Below, piece after piece: positions 7,943 to 15,427 of a stretch of DNA of 64,000 bases. The notes beneath the pieces are model-generated. The model had not been told where the DNA came from. It did not search any database and saw only the letters and a list, made by a program, of their open reading frames with translations. Each line of letters opens with the position of its first letter. Positions within the stretch are counted from its first letter, which is position 1. Source of the DNA: Paenarthrobacter nicotinovorans (lineage in GTDB: Bacteria > Actinomycetota > Actinomycetes > Actinomycetales > Micrococcaceae). A program made the position numbers and the translations under genes. The stretch lies in contig NZ_SZVS01000007.1 in NCBI RefSeq assembly GCF_007670255.1, forward strand, positions 62,001 to 126,000. The letters run 5' to 3'.

Positions 7943-8929
7943 TTAGTCCTTCTGGAGGGCCGTGATGGTTACGGCGTCGGGGGTTGTCTGGTGGACTGCC
8001 GGGACAGTGGAGCCCGGCAGCGAAGCGGCAGCGGCACCATGTGCCACGGCTTGACGAAGGCAGTCCTGTGCGGAACCGCCCTGGGTTGCGGCCAGCAGGT
8101 AGCCGGCCAGGGAGGAATCCCCGGCGCCTACAGTGCTGACCGCTTTGATTGGCGGATGCGTGGCAAGCCACGCTCCGTCTGCGGTCACCAGGACTGCGCC
8201 CTTTGACCCCAGAGTTGCGAGAACGGCACCCACACCGCTGGCGACGACGGCGGCAGCAGCTTCGGCGGCTTTGGCCGGGTCTGCTTCCAGTTGCTCAGCT
8301 GTGGAGACGTTCGTGAAACCGGCAGCGGCGGCAAGCTCTGCGAGCTCTTCCGCGTTCGGCTTGAGGAGGTCCGGCTTTCCCAGGGCATCGCCCTCCAGGG
8401 CCGCCGCCAGCGGGGCTCCGGAGGAGTCGATGGCGATGCCGGGAGCGGCCGTTCCATCCGCGGCCGACCGGAGCCGGCGTGCGATTGTGGCGTAGAAGTC
8501 CGCAGGTACTCCTGGTGGGAGTGAGCCTGCGAGAACAACCCAGCTGGCACCACGGGAGCGCTCCAGCAACAGCCCGATCAGGGCCTCCTGCTGTTCACCG
8601 CTCAGCTCCGGGCCGGGTTCGTTGATCTTGGTGGTGACGCCATCCGGTTCGGTGAGCGTGACATTGCTGCGCAGCGCCTGACCGATGGGCAGGGCCGCAA
8701 ACGGCACGCCGCCGTCGTGCAGTCCGGCGAGGACGGGATCAGCATCCGCGCCCGGCAGGACTGCCAGCGTTTCGAGGCCGGAGGCCACGAGTGCCCGCGA
8801 CACGTTGACGCCCTTTCCACCGGATTCCTGGTGGACGGCGACGGCGCGTTGCACCTCGCCGCGGGCCAGTGCGCCGGGGAGTTCGACGGTGCGGTCCAGG
8901 CTGGGGTTGGCCGTGAGGGTGACGATCAT
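7943..8929 (-). CDS. fruK: 1-phosphofructokinase
   Basis: A 328-residue PfkB-family kinase that converts fructose 1-phosphate to fructose 1,6-bisphosphate. It shows the N-terminal MIVTLTANPSLDRTV, the substrate loop SGGKGVNVSRAL (36-47), the central VVLAGSLPPGV and the signature TVGAGDSSLAGYL with catalytic base D271. It overlaps the upstream DeoR gene by 4 nt (ATGA) and is followed after 2 nt by fruA, so regulator, kinase and permease are translationally coupled. Confidence 0.96.
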   Translation of the reverse strand: MIVTLTANPSLDRTVELPGALARGEVQRAVAVHQESGGKGVNVSRALVASGLETLAVLPGADADPVLAGLHDGGVPFAALPIGQALRSNVTLTEPDGVTTKINEPGPELSGEQQEALIGLLLERSRGASWVVLAGSLPPGVPADFYATIARRLRSAADGTAAPGIAIDSSGAPLAAALEGDALGKPDLLKPNAEELAELAAAAGFTNVSTAEQLEADPAKAAEAAAAVVASGVGAVLATLGSKGAVLVTADGAWLATHPPIKAVSTVGAGDSSLAGYLLAATQGGSAQDCLRQAVAHGAAAASLPGSTVPAVHQTTPDAVTITALQKD

Positions 8930-9717
8930 GCGACCACCACGTCTACGCCGGCGTCGGCCAAAGCCGCCGAGAGTTCAGCCGAGGGCTGCTGGTCAGTAAT
9001 CAAGGTGTCAACATCCTTCAAGGTGGCGAACTGGACCAGGGTTTCGGCATCCAGCTTGGACGAGTCGGCCAGGGCCACAACGCGGCGGGCTGACTTGACG
9101 AAGGCCGCCTTAACGGCGGCTTCCTCGGGGTCGGGCGTGCTCAGCCCGAAGACGGGGTGGATCCCGTTGGTGCCTACGAACGCGATGTCCGGCCGGAGCC
9201 TGTAGGCGGCTTCCACTGTGGACTGCCCGACGGCGGCCTGGGTCAGTCCGCGGACACGACCCCCGAGGATCTGGAGCGCGACGCCCTGAGTTGAGGAGAG
9301 CTTGCCGGCAATGGGGATGGCGTGGGTGATCACCACCAGCTCTTCCGTGCTGTTGGCCGAAGGGGTCCGCTGGGCCAGCAGTTCGGCGAGGGTCTCCGTC
9401 GTGGAGCCGGCGTCAAGGAGGATGCTGCCCGTGGTGGGTTCGGGAATCAGGGCGAGGGCGGCGCTTGCGATGCGGAGCTTTTCGGCCTGGCGCTGTACCG
9501 CTCGCTCGAGGATGCTTTCCTCACGGGTGCTGAGGCGGTCGGAGGGCACGGCGCCGCCGTGGACCCTCCGGAGGTTTCCGGAGACTTCAAGGGCTGCGAG
9601 ATCGCGGCGGATGGTCTCAGTGGTGATGCTGAAACGATCGGCGAGGTCGGTGACGCTCACCCGTCCGCGCTCTGCGACGAGTGCGGAGATCAGTTGTTGG
9701 CGTTCTTCAGCGAACAC
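8926..9717 (-). CDS. fruR: DeoR-family repressor of the fructose operon
   Basis: A 263-residue DeoR/GlpR regulator. The winged HTH is at 1-60 (VSVTDLADRFSITTETIRRDLAALE), followed by GGAVPSDR and a sugar-phosphate-binding DeoR C domain with SILLDAGSTTETLAELL and FVGTNGI. It is first in the operon, so it is autoregulated with fruK and fruA; the likely inducer is fructose 1-phosphate or fructose 1,6-bisphosphate. Start: GTG 9717 with GGAGGGTAA in front. The inverted repeat at 9805-9846 is its candidate operator. Confidence 0.92.
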   Translation of the reverse strand: MFAEERQQLISALVAERGRVSVTDLADRFSITTETIRRDLAALEVSGNLRRVHGGAVPSDRLSTREESILERAVQRQAEKLRIASAALALIPEPTTGSILLDAGSTTETLAELLAQRTPSANSTEELVVITHAIPIAGKLSSTQGVALQILGGRVRGLTQAAVGQSTVEAAYRLRPDIAFVGTNGIHPVFGLSTPDPEEAAVKAAFVKSARRVVALADSSKLDAETLVQFATLKDVDTLITDQQPSAELSAALADAGVDVVVA

Positions 9718-9804
9718 TTACCCTCCATTGCGGTAAAGCCGGATTTTCGATGCAGCCACTTGCGTGATTGCTGTCACAACGATGTGGAATTGATTGACTC
9801 TATC

Positions 9805-9846
9805 TTTGTTTGTGTTGGTAAGTCAATAAAAACCAACATAAACACA
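9805..9846 (-). promoter_or_regulatory. fru promoter region with inverted-repeat operator
   Basis: Two 15-nt arms, TTTGTTTGTGTTGGT (9805-9819) and ACCAACATAAACACA (9832-9846), are reverse complements at 13 of 15 positions and are 12 bp apart. Reading the minus strand, a TTGACT (9821-9826) lies between the arms, followed about 18 bp later by TAGAGT, a plausible -35/-10 pair. DeoR-type FruR binding here would block transcription of fruR-fruK-fruA-ptsH. Confidence 0.6.
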
Positions 9847-9881
9847 GATTGCTGCTGCGGTGCGCAACGGTATCAGGGCAT

Positions 9882-9922
9882 GAAAAAGGGCATGTCGCGC
9901 TCCCTGTAGCGCGACATGCCCT
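9882..9922 (-). terminator. Rho-independent terminator for minus-strand transcript
   Basis: A perfect 15-bp stem (AGGGCATGTCGCGCT and complement, 9887-9901 and 9908-9922) with a 6-nt loop. The flanking bases at 9883-9887 are A, so a transcript read on the minus strand ends in a U-run after the hairpin. It therefore terminates the small genes ending at 9983, upstream of the fru promoter. Confidence 0.85.
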
Positions 9923-9982
9923 CGTATCGGATCCTGACTGGGGGAATTCTGCCGGGATCCGGTCCTTGGGGTGCGAACCGTC

Positions 9983-10165
9983 CTAGGTGGACGGCGGGTT
10001 CCCCGGTCCTGGGCCGCCCGGCCTTGCGGGCGGCGGGACAGCCGGGTCCGGGGTGGGTTCCGGGACGGGCGGCGGGCCTGGTTCAGGCAAAGGAACCGGC
10101 TCGGGAGTCGGCCCGGGTCCGCGAGGCGGGGTGGGTTGGCCCGGGTCCGGAAAACCGCTCTCCAT
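9983..10165 (-). CDS. 60-residue Pro-rich hypothetical protein
   Basis: From MESGFPDPGQPTPPRG onward the product is nearly all Pro, Gly, Glu, Val and Asp, with PTPEPVPLPEP-like units; it is probably disordered. I choose ATG 10165 because it overlaps the stop of the upstream gene (TGATG) and AAAAAGAG lies in front. A longer form from ATG 10243, with AGGAG upstream, is also possible and would overlap the neighbour. The minus-strand terminator at 9882-9922 supports transcription in this direction. Proline-rich frames in GC-rich DNA can be chance, so certainty is limited. Confidence 0.45.
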   Translation of the reverse strand: MESGFPDPGQPTPPRGPGPTPEPVPLPEPGPPPVPEPTPDPAVPPPARPGGPGPGNPPST

Positions 10166-10377
10166 CAAGCACTCTTTTTCCGGGGCAAGTGGGCCGGCCT
10201 GAGACTTTCCGGGGCGCTGGACGGGTACCGGCTGGAGTCCCATCCGGAGCTCCTGTAGTCGATGGGCAGGTTGTCCGGATCCGGAGGATCGGGCAGCTTG
10301 TGCCTGCCGGACTGTCCATGCCGGCCAAGGCTCCGCGCCTTGCTGGATGATTCCCTCTTATGTGATTCCGCGTGCAT
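10165..10377 (-). CDS. Small hydrophilic hypothetical protein
   Basis: A 70-residue basic, Ser/Pro/Arg-rich product starting MHAESHKRESSSKARSLGRH and ending LPRKKSA. The ATG at 10377 has GAAAGGGA 4 nt in front. In-frame ATGs at 10419 and 10476 would lengthen it but lack a good ribosome binding site. Its stop overlaps the start of the Pro-rich gene (TGATG), the usual sign of coupled translation. No domain is recognisable. It lies 58 bp after the zinc-ribbon-like gene in the same direction and may be in its transcript. Confidence 0.5.
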   Translation of the reverse strand: MHAESHKRESSSKARSLGRHGQSGRHKLPDPPDPDNLPIDYRSSGWDSSRYPSSAPESLRPAHLPRKKSA

Positions 10378-10435
10378 GCTGTCCCTTTCGGTAGCTCCAG
10401 AACTACTGCTGCTCTCCATGGCCGCACCGTTGCGG

Positions 10436-10867
10436 TCAGTCGGGAATTTCCATCCGGAAGCCGCAATGGCATCCAAGGATTCGCGTGTTGATGAGGACCT
10501 CGTACATCCGCAGCTGGCCCCCGGGCTTCAACACCAAAGGGGTTTGTATCCTCCGAAGTTCGCAACTGCTGGTCTTCATGGGTTCGCCGCAGTGAAGATA
10601 CTGACCGCCGAACTGAAGTACGCCTTGGGTGATGCCGGGCCGGTTGAGTACTGCAGCTACCCGTTGGACCGAGGCAATCTGCTGGTAGGAGTACCGGCAG
10701 GCGTGACACTCATATGCCACGTCCACCATGTTGGGCGCCGGTGGATAGTGGGATTGGATCGAATTCACCAAAAGATGCTTGTCCGTATTGCACCGGGCGC
10801 ACCAAAGGGGCTCGTCAGGCGGTTGGTGGGCTTCGTCCGGAACTCTGGACGCTGGCTGGGCCGGCAT
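10436..10867 (-). CDS. Cys-pair (zinc-ribbon-like) protein A
   Basis: A 143-residue protein with C23-x2-C26 (LWCARCNTDK), C54-x2-C57 (YECHACRYSY), C93 in LHCGEPM, and C133-x-C135 in GCHCGFRMEIP. The pairs suggest one or two structural zinc sites. The same pattern and spacing recur in the protein at 12035-12490, so the two are paralogues: both have WCxxCxTD, (M/V)VDVxYxC, HCGxPM and CxCGFxMEVP-type segments. The start at 10867 has GAGGT about 8 nt upstream; ATG 10885 is possible. Function unknown. It is divergent from the GAF-ANTAR gene. Confidence 0.65.
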   Translation of the reverse strand: MPAQPASRVPDEAHQPPDEPLWCARCNTDKHLLVNSIQSHYPPAPNMVDVAYECHACRYSYQQIASVQRVAAVLNRPGITQGVLQFGGQYLHCGEPMKTSSCELRRIQTPLVLKPGGQLRMYEVLINTRILGCHCGFRMEIPD

Positions 10868-10955
10868 GGGTCTGTACCTCGGCATCAAAAATGCGGGTAG
10901 CCCGTCTGCATGAGCCGTAAAGCCTGTCCTGGGAATGCGGGACTGTAGGTAGATT

Positions 10956-10971
10956 GTGCACATAGGTGCAC
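10956..10971. promoter_or_regulatory. GTGCAC-N4-GTGCAC repeat between divergent genes
   Basis: Two copies of the self-complementary hexamer GTGCAC separated by ATAG form a perfect 16-bp dyad in the 177-bp space between the zinc-ribbon gene (minus) and the GAF-ANTAR gene (plus). It could be an operator shared by both. No regulator is assigned. Confidence 0.35.
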
Positions 10972-11044
10972 CGCATATGCAAGGATTCTGATGTCATTCC
11001 CTGAAGGGGTGACGGGGAGCTTCCCCCCGATCGTAAACTAAGGC

Positions 11045-11818
11045 ATGGACGAAATGAACGTTGAATTGGCGCTGCCTGAACCGGCCTCGGCGCCCGACGA
11101 TGTTTCGGTACCTGAACGGCTTCAGGACCTGGTTATTGACAGCGAGGATGTCGGTGGATTCCTCGGAGATCTCGCTGTGTTTTCAGCCGCGGCAGTATCG
11201 GCAGCCGTAGGCCTGAACGTGCATTGCGGCATTACCCTGAGCCGGCGGAGGCGTACGGCCACAGTGGCGGGCAGTACCCATGAAGCCAGGCTGATCGACG
11301 AAGTCCAGCAGACATTCGGCGATGGTCCCTGCCTCGAGGCGATGCGGACGCACTCCACCGTGCATGTGCCCGATACGTCCACCGAGTTGCGTTGGCCGGA
11401 CTACTGCAAGGTCATCGCGGACCGTGGCCATCTTTCCGCCCTCTGCGTTCCCTTGGAGCTGGATGAAGGAGCTACGGCCGCCCTGAACTTTTTCGCTCCG
11501 CAGGCCGGCGCCTTCAGTGATGCCATCATCAAGGACTGCGAGCTGTACGCCAGCCAGGCGGAGCGCTCGTTGCGCCTCGCTGTCCGGATCGGTGTGAAGC
11601 AGCAGCACGCCGACGACCTCAAGGACGCGATGCAATCGCGGACCGTTATCGACCTGGCCTGCGGCATTATCATGGGGCAAAACCGCTGCACCCAGGACGA
11701 GGCGTTCCAGATCCTCAAGAAGGCTTCCAGCAGCCGGAACCAGAAGCTGCGCGACGTTGCCGAGGGGCTTGTTAAGAACGTGGCCAAGGAGTCGCCGGTC
11801 GCCCATTTCGAGCCTTGA
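11045..11818 (+). CDS. GAF-ANTAR domain RNA-binding antiterminator
   Basis: A 257-residue cytoplasmic protein. Residues about 35-180 form a GAF sensor domain (VFSAAAVSAAVGLNVHCGITL, GDGPCLEAMRTHSTVHVPDT, ALCVPLELDEG). Residues about 188-250 form an ANTAR domain (QSRTVIDLACGIIMGQNRC, then QDEAFQILKKASSSRNQKLRDVAEGLV). ANTAR proteins bind paired hexaloop hairpins in mRNA leaders and prevent termination; the GAF domain supplies the signal. No kinase is nearby. A small hairpin (GGGGA/TCCCC) lies just before the start, which is otherwise weakly marked. It is flanked on both sides by the paralogous zinc-ribbon-like genes. Confidence 0.88.
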   Translation: MDEMNVELALPEPASAPDDVSVPERLQDLVIDSEDVGGFLGDLAVFSAAAVSAAVGLNVHCGITLSRRRRTATVAGSTHEARLIDEVQQTFGDGPCLEAMRTHSTVHVPDTSTELRWPDYCKVIADRGHLSALCVPLELDEGATAALNFFAPQAGAFSDAIIKDCELYASQAERSLRLAVRIGVKQQHADDLKDAMQSRTVIDLACGIIMGQNRCTQDEAFQILKKASSSRNQKLRDVAEGLVKNVAKESPVAHFEP

Positions 11819-12034
11819 TGCCCTTCGCTCCGCAGGCCCTTGGCCATTCCGTGACTTGTGACCCGCGCCACTGGTGAACTACATTTTAGGTGGGTTAAGC
11901 AGATAGCCTTTGGAGCCTCATGACGTGGTGCCATCCCGAATGGCCCAAAAACTGCACTCTCAGCCGAGGTCACTATCGACCGGCTGGCAGCTTCGACGCA
12001 TGCTGGCTCCTTGTAGTAGCAAAGGAGAACGGCA

Positions 12035-12490
12035 ATGACGCTTGGATCCCTTCCTGTCCCTAAACCTTCACAAGGGTCGATGACTGTGCCCCCTGTGACC
12101 GAAGCGCGGCCGTGGTGCACAGTATGCGCCACGGATTCCTACATTTTCGTGGAGACGGTGGTGGAGTCAGAACCACACCAGTCGGAAGTGGTCGACGTCA
12201 GCTACACCTGCAGCGAATGCGATACGTTCTATGCCCACCCCGTCCGCTTGGCGACGCTGGTGCCGGCAATTCAACAGGAGTTTCTTTCCACCGCCGCAGC
12301 AGGGCTGTGGTTCAGCTGCACCCACTGCGGCGATCCCATGACACTGGGCCGGCCTGCTGAACGCGTGATTGAGGCTCCCCGGAGCACGGACGATCCTGAA
12401 GGTCCGAATCTTCTTGAGGTGTACTTGCAGACCCAGGTGCTGCACTGCCGTTGCGGTTTCCAAATGGAGGTTCCACGCCACATTGGATAA
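12035..12490 (+). CDS. Cys-pair (zinc-ribbon-like) protein B
   Basis: A 151-residue paralogue of the protein at 10436-10867. Cysteine pairs are C28/C31 (PWCTVCATD), C59/C62 (YTCSECDTF), C95/C98 (FSCTHCGDPM) and C138/C140 (LHCRCGFQMEVP). AAAGGAGAACGGCA gives a clear start at 12035. The 216-bp leader between the GAF-ANTAR stop and this start is long and contains a GCCAT/ATGGC hairpin. I do not know the function; the cysteine pattern suggests metal binding, and the site next to an ANTAR regulator suggests it may be a regulated target. Not found next to any nucleic-acid enzyme here. Confidence 0.7.
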   Translation: MTLGSLPVPKPSQGSMTVPPVTEARPWCTVCATDSYIFVETVVESEPHQSEVVDVSYTCSECDTFYAHPVRLATLVPAIQQEFLSTAAAGLWFSCTHCGDPMTLGRPAERVIEAPRSTDDPEGPNLLEVYLQTQVLHCRCGFQMEVPRHIG

Positions 12491-12528
12491 CCGCCGCTTC
12501 TGAATAATCCAGGGTGGGAGGGGTGATC

Positions 12529-13665
12529 GTGCGTACGTTTGGGGTGGAGGAGGAACTGCTGATCGCCGATCCTTCGGACGGTATGCCCTTGGCCATGGCG
12601 GCGGAGATCCTGGACGTGGCAGCGGCACAGAACGGGGATGCCACGGATGATGCCGCGTCGCTGAAATCAGAATTCAAGCAGGAGCAAATCGAAGTCAACT
12701 CCCGCCCGTGCCGCACGGCGGGAGAACTCAGGGCTGAGATCCGTGCCGGACGATCCTTGTCCGACAAGGCAGCAAGAACGCTGGGCGCAAGGGTGGCGGC
12801 CTTGGCCACCCCGCCTGTTTTTCATGCGACACCCACTACGGGAAACAAGCGGTACGCGGCCATGGGCACGGAATTTGGCCTGATTTCACGCGAGCAACTC
12901 ACATGTGGCTTCCACGTCCACGTGTCCATCGAGTCAGCTGAGGAGGGCGTTGCGGTCCTGGACCGCATGCGCCACTGGCTGCCCGTCCTGCTGGCGTTGA
13001 GCGCCAATTCGCCCTTCTGGATGGGAGCAGACACCGGCTTCGCGAGCTACCGCACCCAGATCTGGAACCGCTGGCCCACTGCCGGCCCCATGGATGTCTT
13101 CGGCTCGGGCGATGGTTACCGGAACGTGCTTGAGTCGCTCCTGGGTACCGGCGTTCCCATGGACGAGGGCATGATCTACTTCGATGCCCGCTTGTCCCGG
13201 GGCCATCCCACCGTTGAGCTCAGGATCGCCGACGTGTGCCTTTACGCCGAGGACGCGCTCACTCTGGCTGTCATCGCGCGTGCATTGGTGGAGACTTCGG
13301 CGGCTGAGTGGCGGCGCGGCGAGCCGCCGTCGAGCGTTTTGACCCATGTGATCCGCATGGCCAACTGGAAAGCCAGCCGCTTCGGCATCAACCGCGAGCT
13401 CCTGCACCCGCTGGAGCAGACCCCCGTTGCCGCTCCGGAGGTTGCCGGCGCGTTGCTGCGCCACATCAGGCCGGCACTGACCAAAGCCGGGGACCTGGCT
13501 GCCGCCCGGGCCGGCGTGGCCACCATCCTCCGCCGCGGTTCAGGTGAGCGGCTGCAGCGCCAGGCCTATGCGCGCCGCAAGCGGCTGTCCGACGTCGTGT
13601 CCGCCGCGATCGCGTCCACACACCAGGACGGGGAACTTTCCGACGCCGGCCTGCTGAGCCTTTGA
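12529..13665 (+). CDS. YbdK-family carboxylate-amine ligase (GCS2)
   Basis: A 378-residue glutamate-cysteine ligase type 2 protein. Start GTG 12529 gives the family N-terminus MRTFGVEEELLIADP, with GGGAGGGG upstream; in-frame GTGs 6 and 15 nt earlier are less well placed. Motifs include FKQEQIEVNSRPC, CGFHVHVSIE (metal-binding histidines), NSPFWMGADTGFASYRTQIW, and HPTVELRIADVC. Members ligate an amino acid to a carboxylate with ATP; YbdK has weak gamma-glutamylcysteine ligase activity, but the true substrate is often unknown. Actinobacteria use mycothiol, so glutathione synthesis is not implied. It ends at the strong terminator at 13671. Confidence 0.9.
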   Translation: MRTFGVEEELLIADPSDGMPLAMAAEILDVAAAQNGDATDDAASLKSEFKQEQIEVNSRPCRTAGELRAEIRAGRSLSDKAARTLGARVAALATPPVFHATPTTGNKRYAAMGTEFGLISREQLTCGFHVHVSIESAEEGVAVLDRMRHWLPVLLALSANSPFWMGADTGFASYRTQIWNRWPTAGPMDVFGSGDGYRNVLESLLGTGVPMDEGMIYFDARLSRGHPTVELRIADVCLYAEDALTLAVIARALVETSAAEWRRGEPPSSVLTHVIRMANWKASRFGINRELLHPLEQTPVAAPEVAGALLRHIRPALTKAGDLAAARAGVATILRRGSGERLQRQAYARRKRLSDVVSAAIASTHQDGELSDAGLLSL

Positions 13666-13670
13666 CGACG

Positions 13671-13720
13671 AAAAGGTTCGACGACGGCGGCCCCGTGAGC
13701 CGCCGTCGTCGAACCTTTTA
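13671..13720. terminator. Bidirectional Rho-independent terminator
   Basis: A perfect 20-bp stem, AAAAGGTTCGACGACGGCGG (13671-13690) with its complement at 13700-13719, flanked by A and T runs so that either strand ends in U residues. It separates the convergent YbdK and VOC genes. Confidence 0.92.
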
Positions 13721-13736
13721 ATTCGGGTCGGGGCGG

Positions 13737-14138
13737 TTAGCCCTGGTTGATGCGGATCATATTGCCGGAGGGATCGCGGAACGCGCAGTCGCGCGGTCCC
13801 CACGGCTGGTCGATGGGCTCTTGGAGGACTTCTGCTCCGGAGGCACGGAGCTTTTCGAACGTGGCGTCGAGGTCGTCCGTGCTGAACACGAGCATCGGCA
13901 TGACGCCTTTGGTGAGCAGTTCCTGGATGGCGTCGCCGTCGGCCTGCGAACGGCCCGCGTGCGGCGGGGAGAGGACCAGTTCGAGGTCCGGCTGGGCGTC
14001 GCTGCCCAAGGTCACCCAGCGCTGCCCGTCGGAACCGACATCGTTACGGACCTCCAGGCCAAGGGCGTCGCGGTAGAAGGCTAGCGACTCATCGACGTCG
14101 TTGACAGTGACGTGTGCGTACTTCAATGAAATGTTCAT
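13737..14138 (-). CDS. VOC-family (glyoxalase/bleomycin-resistance fold) protein
   Basis: A 133-residue vicinal-oxygen-chelate protein: MNISLKYAHVTVNDVDESLAFYRDALGL opens the first beta-alpha-beta-beta-beta unit and FRDPSGNMIRINQ closes the second. Likely metal ligands are H9 and the Glu/Asp near the C-terminus of each unit. Substrate unknown; such proteins include lyases, dioxygenases and drug-binding proteins. It follows an AraC-type gene by 10 bp on the same strand, a frequent pairing. ATG 14138 is chosen over GTG 14147. Confidence 0.85.
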   Translation of the reverse strand: MNISLKYAHVTVNDVDESLAFYRDALGLEVRNDVGSDGQRWVTLGSDAQPDLELVLSPPHAGRSQADGDAIQELLTKGVMPMLVFSTDDLDATFEKLRASGAEVLQEPIDQPWGPRDCAFRDPSGNMIRINQG

Positions 14139-14148
14139 GAATCCCACG

Positions 14149-14598
14149 CTATTGCAGCTGTGACGTGGGCGCTTCTTCGATCCTGCTCAGGTTGTTGCTG
14201 CCTTTTCTGTCCGGGCGTGTGTGTTGCTTTGCGATGCAGTTGGGCATGGCCTTGACCGCTTGGTGCTCCCGGGCACGGTACTCGCTGGGTGTGATTCCCA
14301 CGATTTCGGTAAAGCGGCTGCTGAAGGAACCCAAGGACGTACAGCCCACCTCCATGCAGGCGTCGGTCACGCTGGTTCCCGCGCGCAGGAGGGCCATGGC
14401 CCGCTCGATCCGCCGCGTCATCAGGTAGTTGTAGGGCGATTCCCCGTAGGCGGCCTTGAATTGGCGGGAGAAGTGCGCCGGGGACATGAGGGCGCCGGCC
14501 GCCATGGTGGGCACATCCAAAGGACGCGCGTACTCGCGGTCTATGAAATCGCGGGCGCGCCGCAGATGGGCCAGGTTGGCCAATTCCTGCGGAGTCAT
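14149..14598 (-). CDS. AraC-family regulator, DNA-binding domain only
   Basis: A 149-residue protein that consists almost entirely of the AraC/XylS double HTH (about residues 10-110): RDFIDREYARPLDVPTMAAG, SPAHFSRQFKAAYGESPYNYL, and the second HTH CMEVGCTSLGSFSSRFTEIVGITPSEYR. The large N-terminal ligand domain of AraC is absent; a basic tail of about 35 residues follows. It is directly upstream of the VOC gene and divergent from the esterase gene (20 bp between starts), so it may control both. Short AraC/VOC pairs are common in actinobacteria. Confidence 0.87.
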   Translation of the reverse strand: MTPQELANLAHLRRARDFIDREYARPLDVPTMAAGALMSPAHFSRQFKAAYGESPYNYLMTRRIERAMALLRAGTSVTDACMEVGCTSLGSFSSRFTEIVGITPSEYRAREHQAVKAMPNCIAKQHTRPDRKGSNNLSRIEEAPTSQLQ

Positions 14599-14618
14599 GG
14601 CGTCAGTCTACTAGGCTC

Positions 14619-15242
14619 ATGCCCATGGATTCAGTGGTCTGGTCAAAGCCCGAAAACCAGCGCAAAGGCACCCCGCTGCTTGTGATGCTTCATGGTTACG
14701 GCACCAGTGAACAGCGCATGGTCGACCTTTTTGACCGCCTGCCGTCGGCTTTCACCTGTGCTGCTCTGCGCGGACCGAAAGCTATAGGTGACCACTACGG
14801 CTGGTTCCTGCTGGACTACTTCCTCACCAACGACTTTGCCGACGTGATCACGTCCACCAACGCAGTGTTCGACTGGATCAATTCCGTGAAGGACAACCAC
14901 AGCAGCGTCAGCTTGCTGGGCTATTCGCAGGGCATGGCCATGGCCAGCACCCTGCTGCGTCTGCGTCCCGAGTCCTTTAAGGCCACCGTGGGTTTGTCCG
15001 GGTTCGTCCTGGACAATGACCTCCTGGCCCTGAGTGAGTCGTTCGACACTCCGCCGCCGTTCTTCTGGGGAAGGGACAAGGCGGACCCTGTCATCAATGA
15101 GGACGCAATCGCCCATACGGAGGAGTGGTTGAACGCGAATACGGCCCTGACGGCGCGGACCTACCCAGGGATGGGGCACAGGATCGAGCCGGCGGAACTC
15201 GTAGATGTCAGTGCGTTCCTCAAGTTCTACGTGCTGGGTTAG
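14619..15242 (+). CDS. Phospholipase/carboxylesterase-type alpha/beta hydrolase
   Basis: A 207-residue alpha/beta hydrolase. LLVMLHGYGTSEQ provides the oxyanion-hole loop, S103 in LLGYSQGMAM is the nucleophile, D156 in GRDKADPVI and H187 in YPGMGHRI complete the triad. This order and size fit the phospholipase/carboxylesterase family (serine esterases on short acyl esters or S-acylated substrates). No signal peptide; cytoplasmic. The gene is divergent from the AraC-type gene with only 20 bp between starts; no ribosome binding site is visible. A second in-frame ATG lies at codon 3. Confidence 0.85.
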   Translation: MPMDSVVWSKPENQRKGTPLLVMLHGYGTSEQRMVDLFDRLPSAFTCAALRGPKAIGDHYGWFLLDYFLTNDFADVITSTNAVFDWINSVKDNHSSVSLLGYSQGMAMASTLLRLRPESFKATVGLSGFVLDNDLLALSESFDTPPPFFWGRDKADPVINEDAIAHTEEWLNANTALTARTYPGMGHRIEPAELVDVSAFLKFYVLG

Positions 15243-15338
15243 CAACGGATTAGAAGGGATTCCCGCCCCGTAATCAAACCCATGGTGAGATTCGCGTCAC
15301 ATTTTTGCATTCAGCCGCACTCTATTGAATGACAAAAT

Positions 15339-15352
15339 TGTAAGCGCTTACA
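15339..15352. promoter_or_regulatory. LacI-type operator TGTAAGCGCTTACA
   Basis: A perfect 14-bp palindrome with the CG centre typical of LacI-family operators. It lies 76 bp before the LacI-family gene and just downstream of a possible -35 (TTGAAT, 15325-15330), so binding would block transcription of the regulator, phosphoglucomutase and GH65 genes. Confidence 0.75.
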
Positions 15353-15427
15353 CTTTTGGCTGTTGTCCCGCTTCGGGACGTATGCCAAGGCGTCAGGCGG
15401 GAATGGAAAGGGTTGAGGCCGTGTTGC

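Noticed and set aside
9987..10202. Plus-strand Gly-rich frame opposite the proline-rich gene
   Set aside because: It is the complement of a Pro codon-rich stretch; the terminator at 9882-9922 is oriented for the minus strand, which favours the minus-strand gene.
10381..10963. N-terminal extension of zinc-ribbon protein A from ATG 10963
   Set aside because: The extension lacks a ribosome binding site, does not match the paralogue, and would cover the GTGCAC dyad region.
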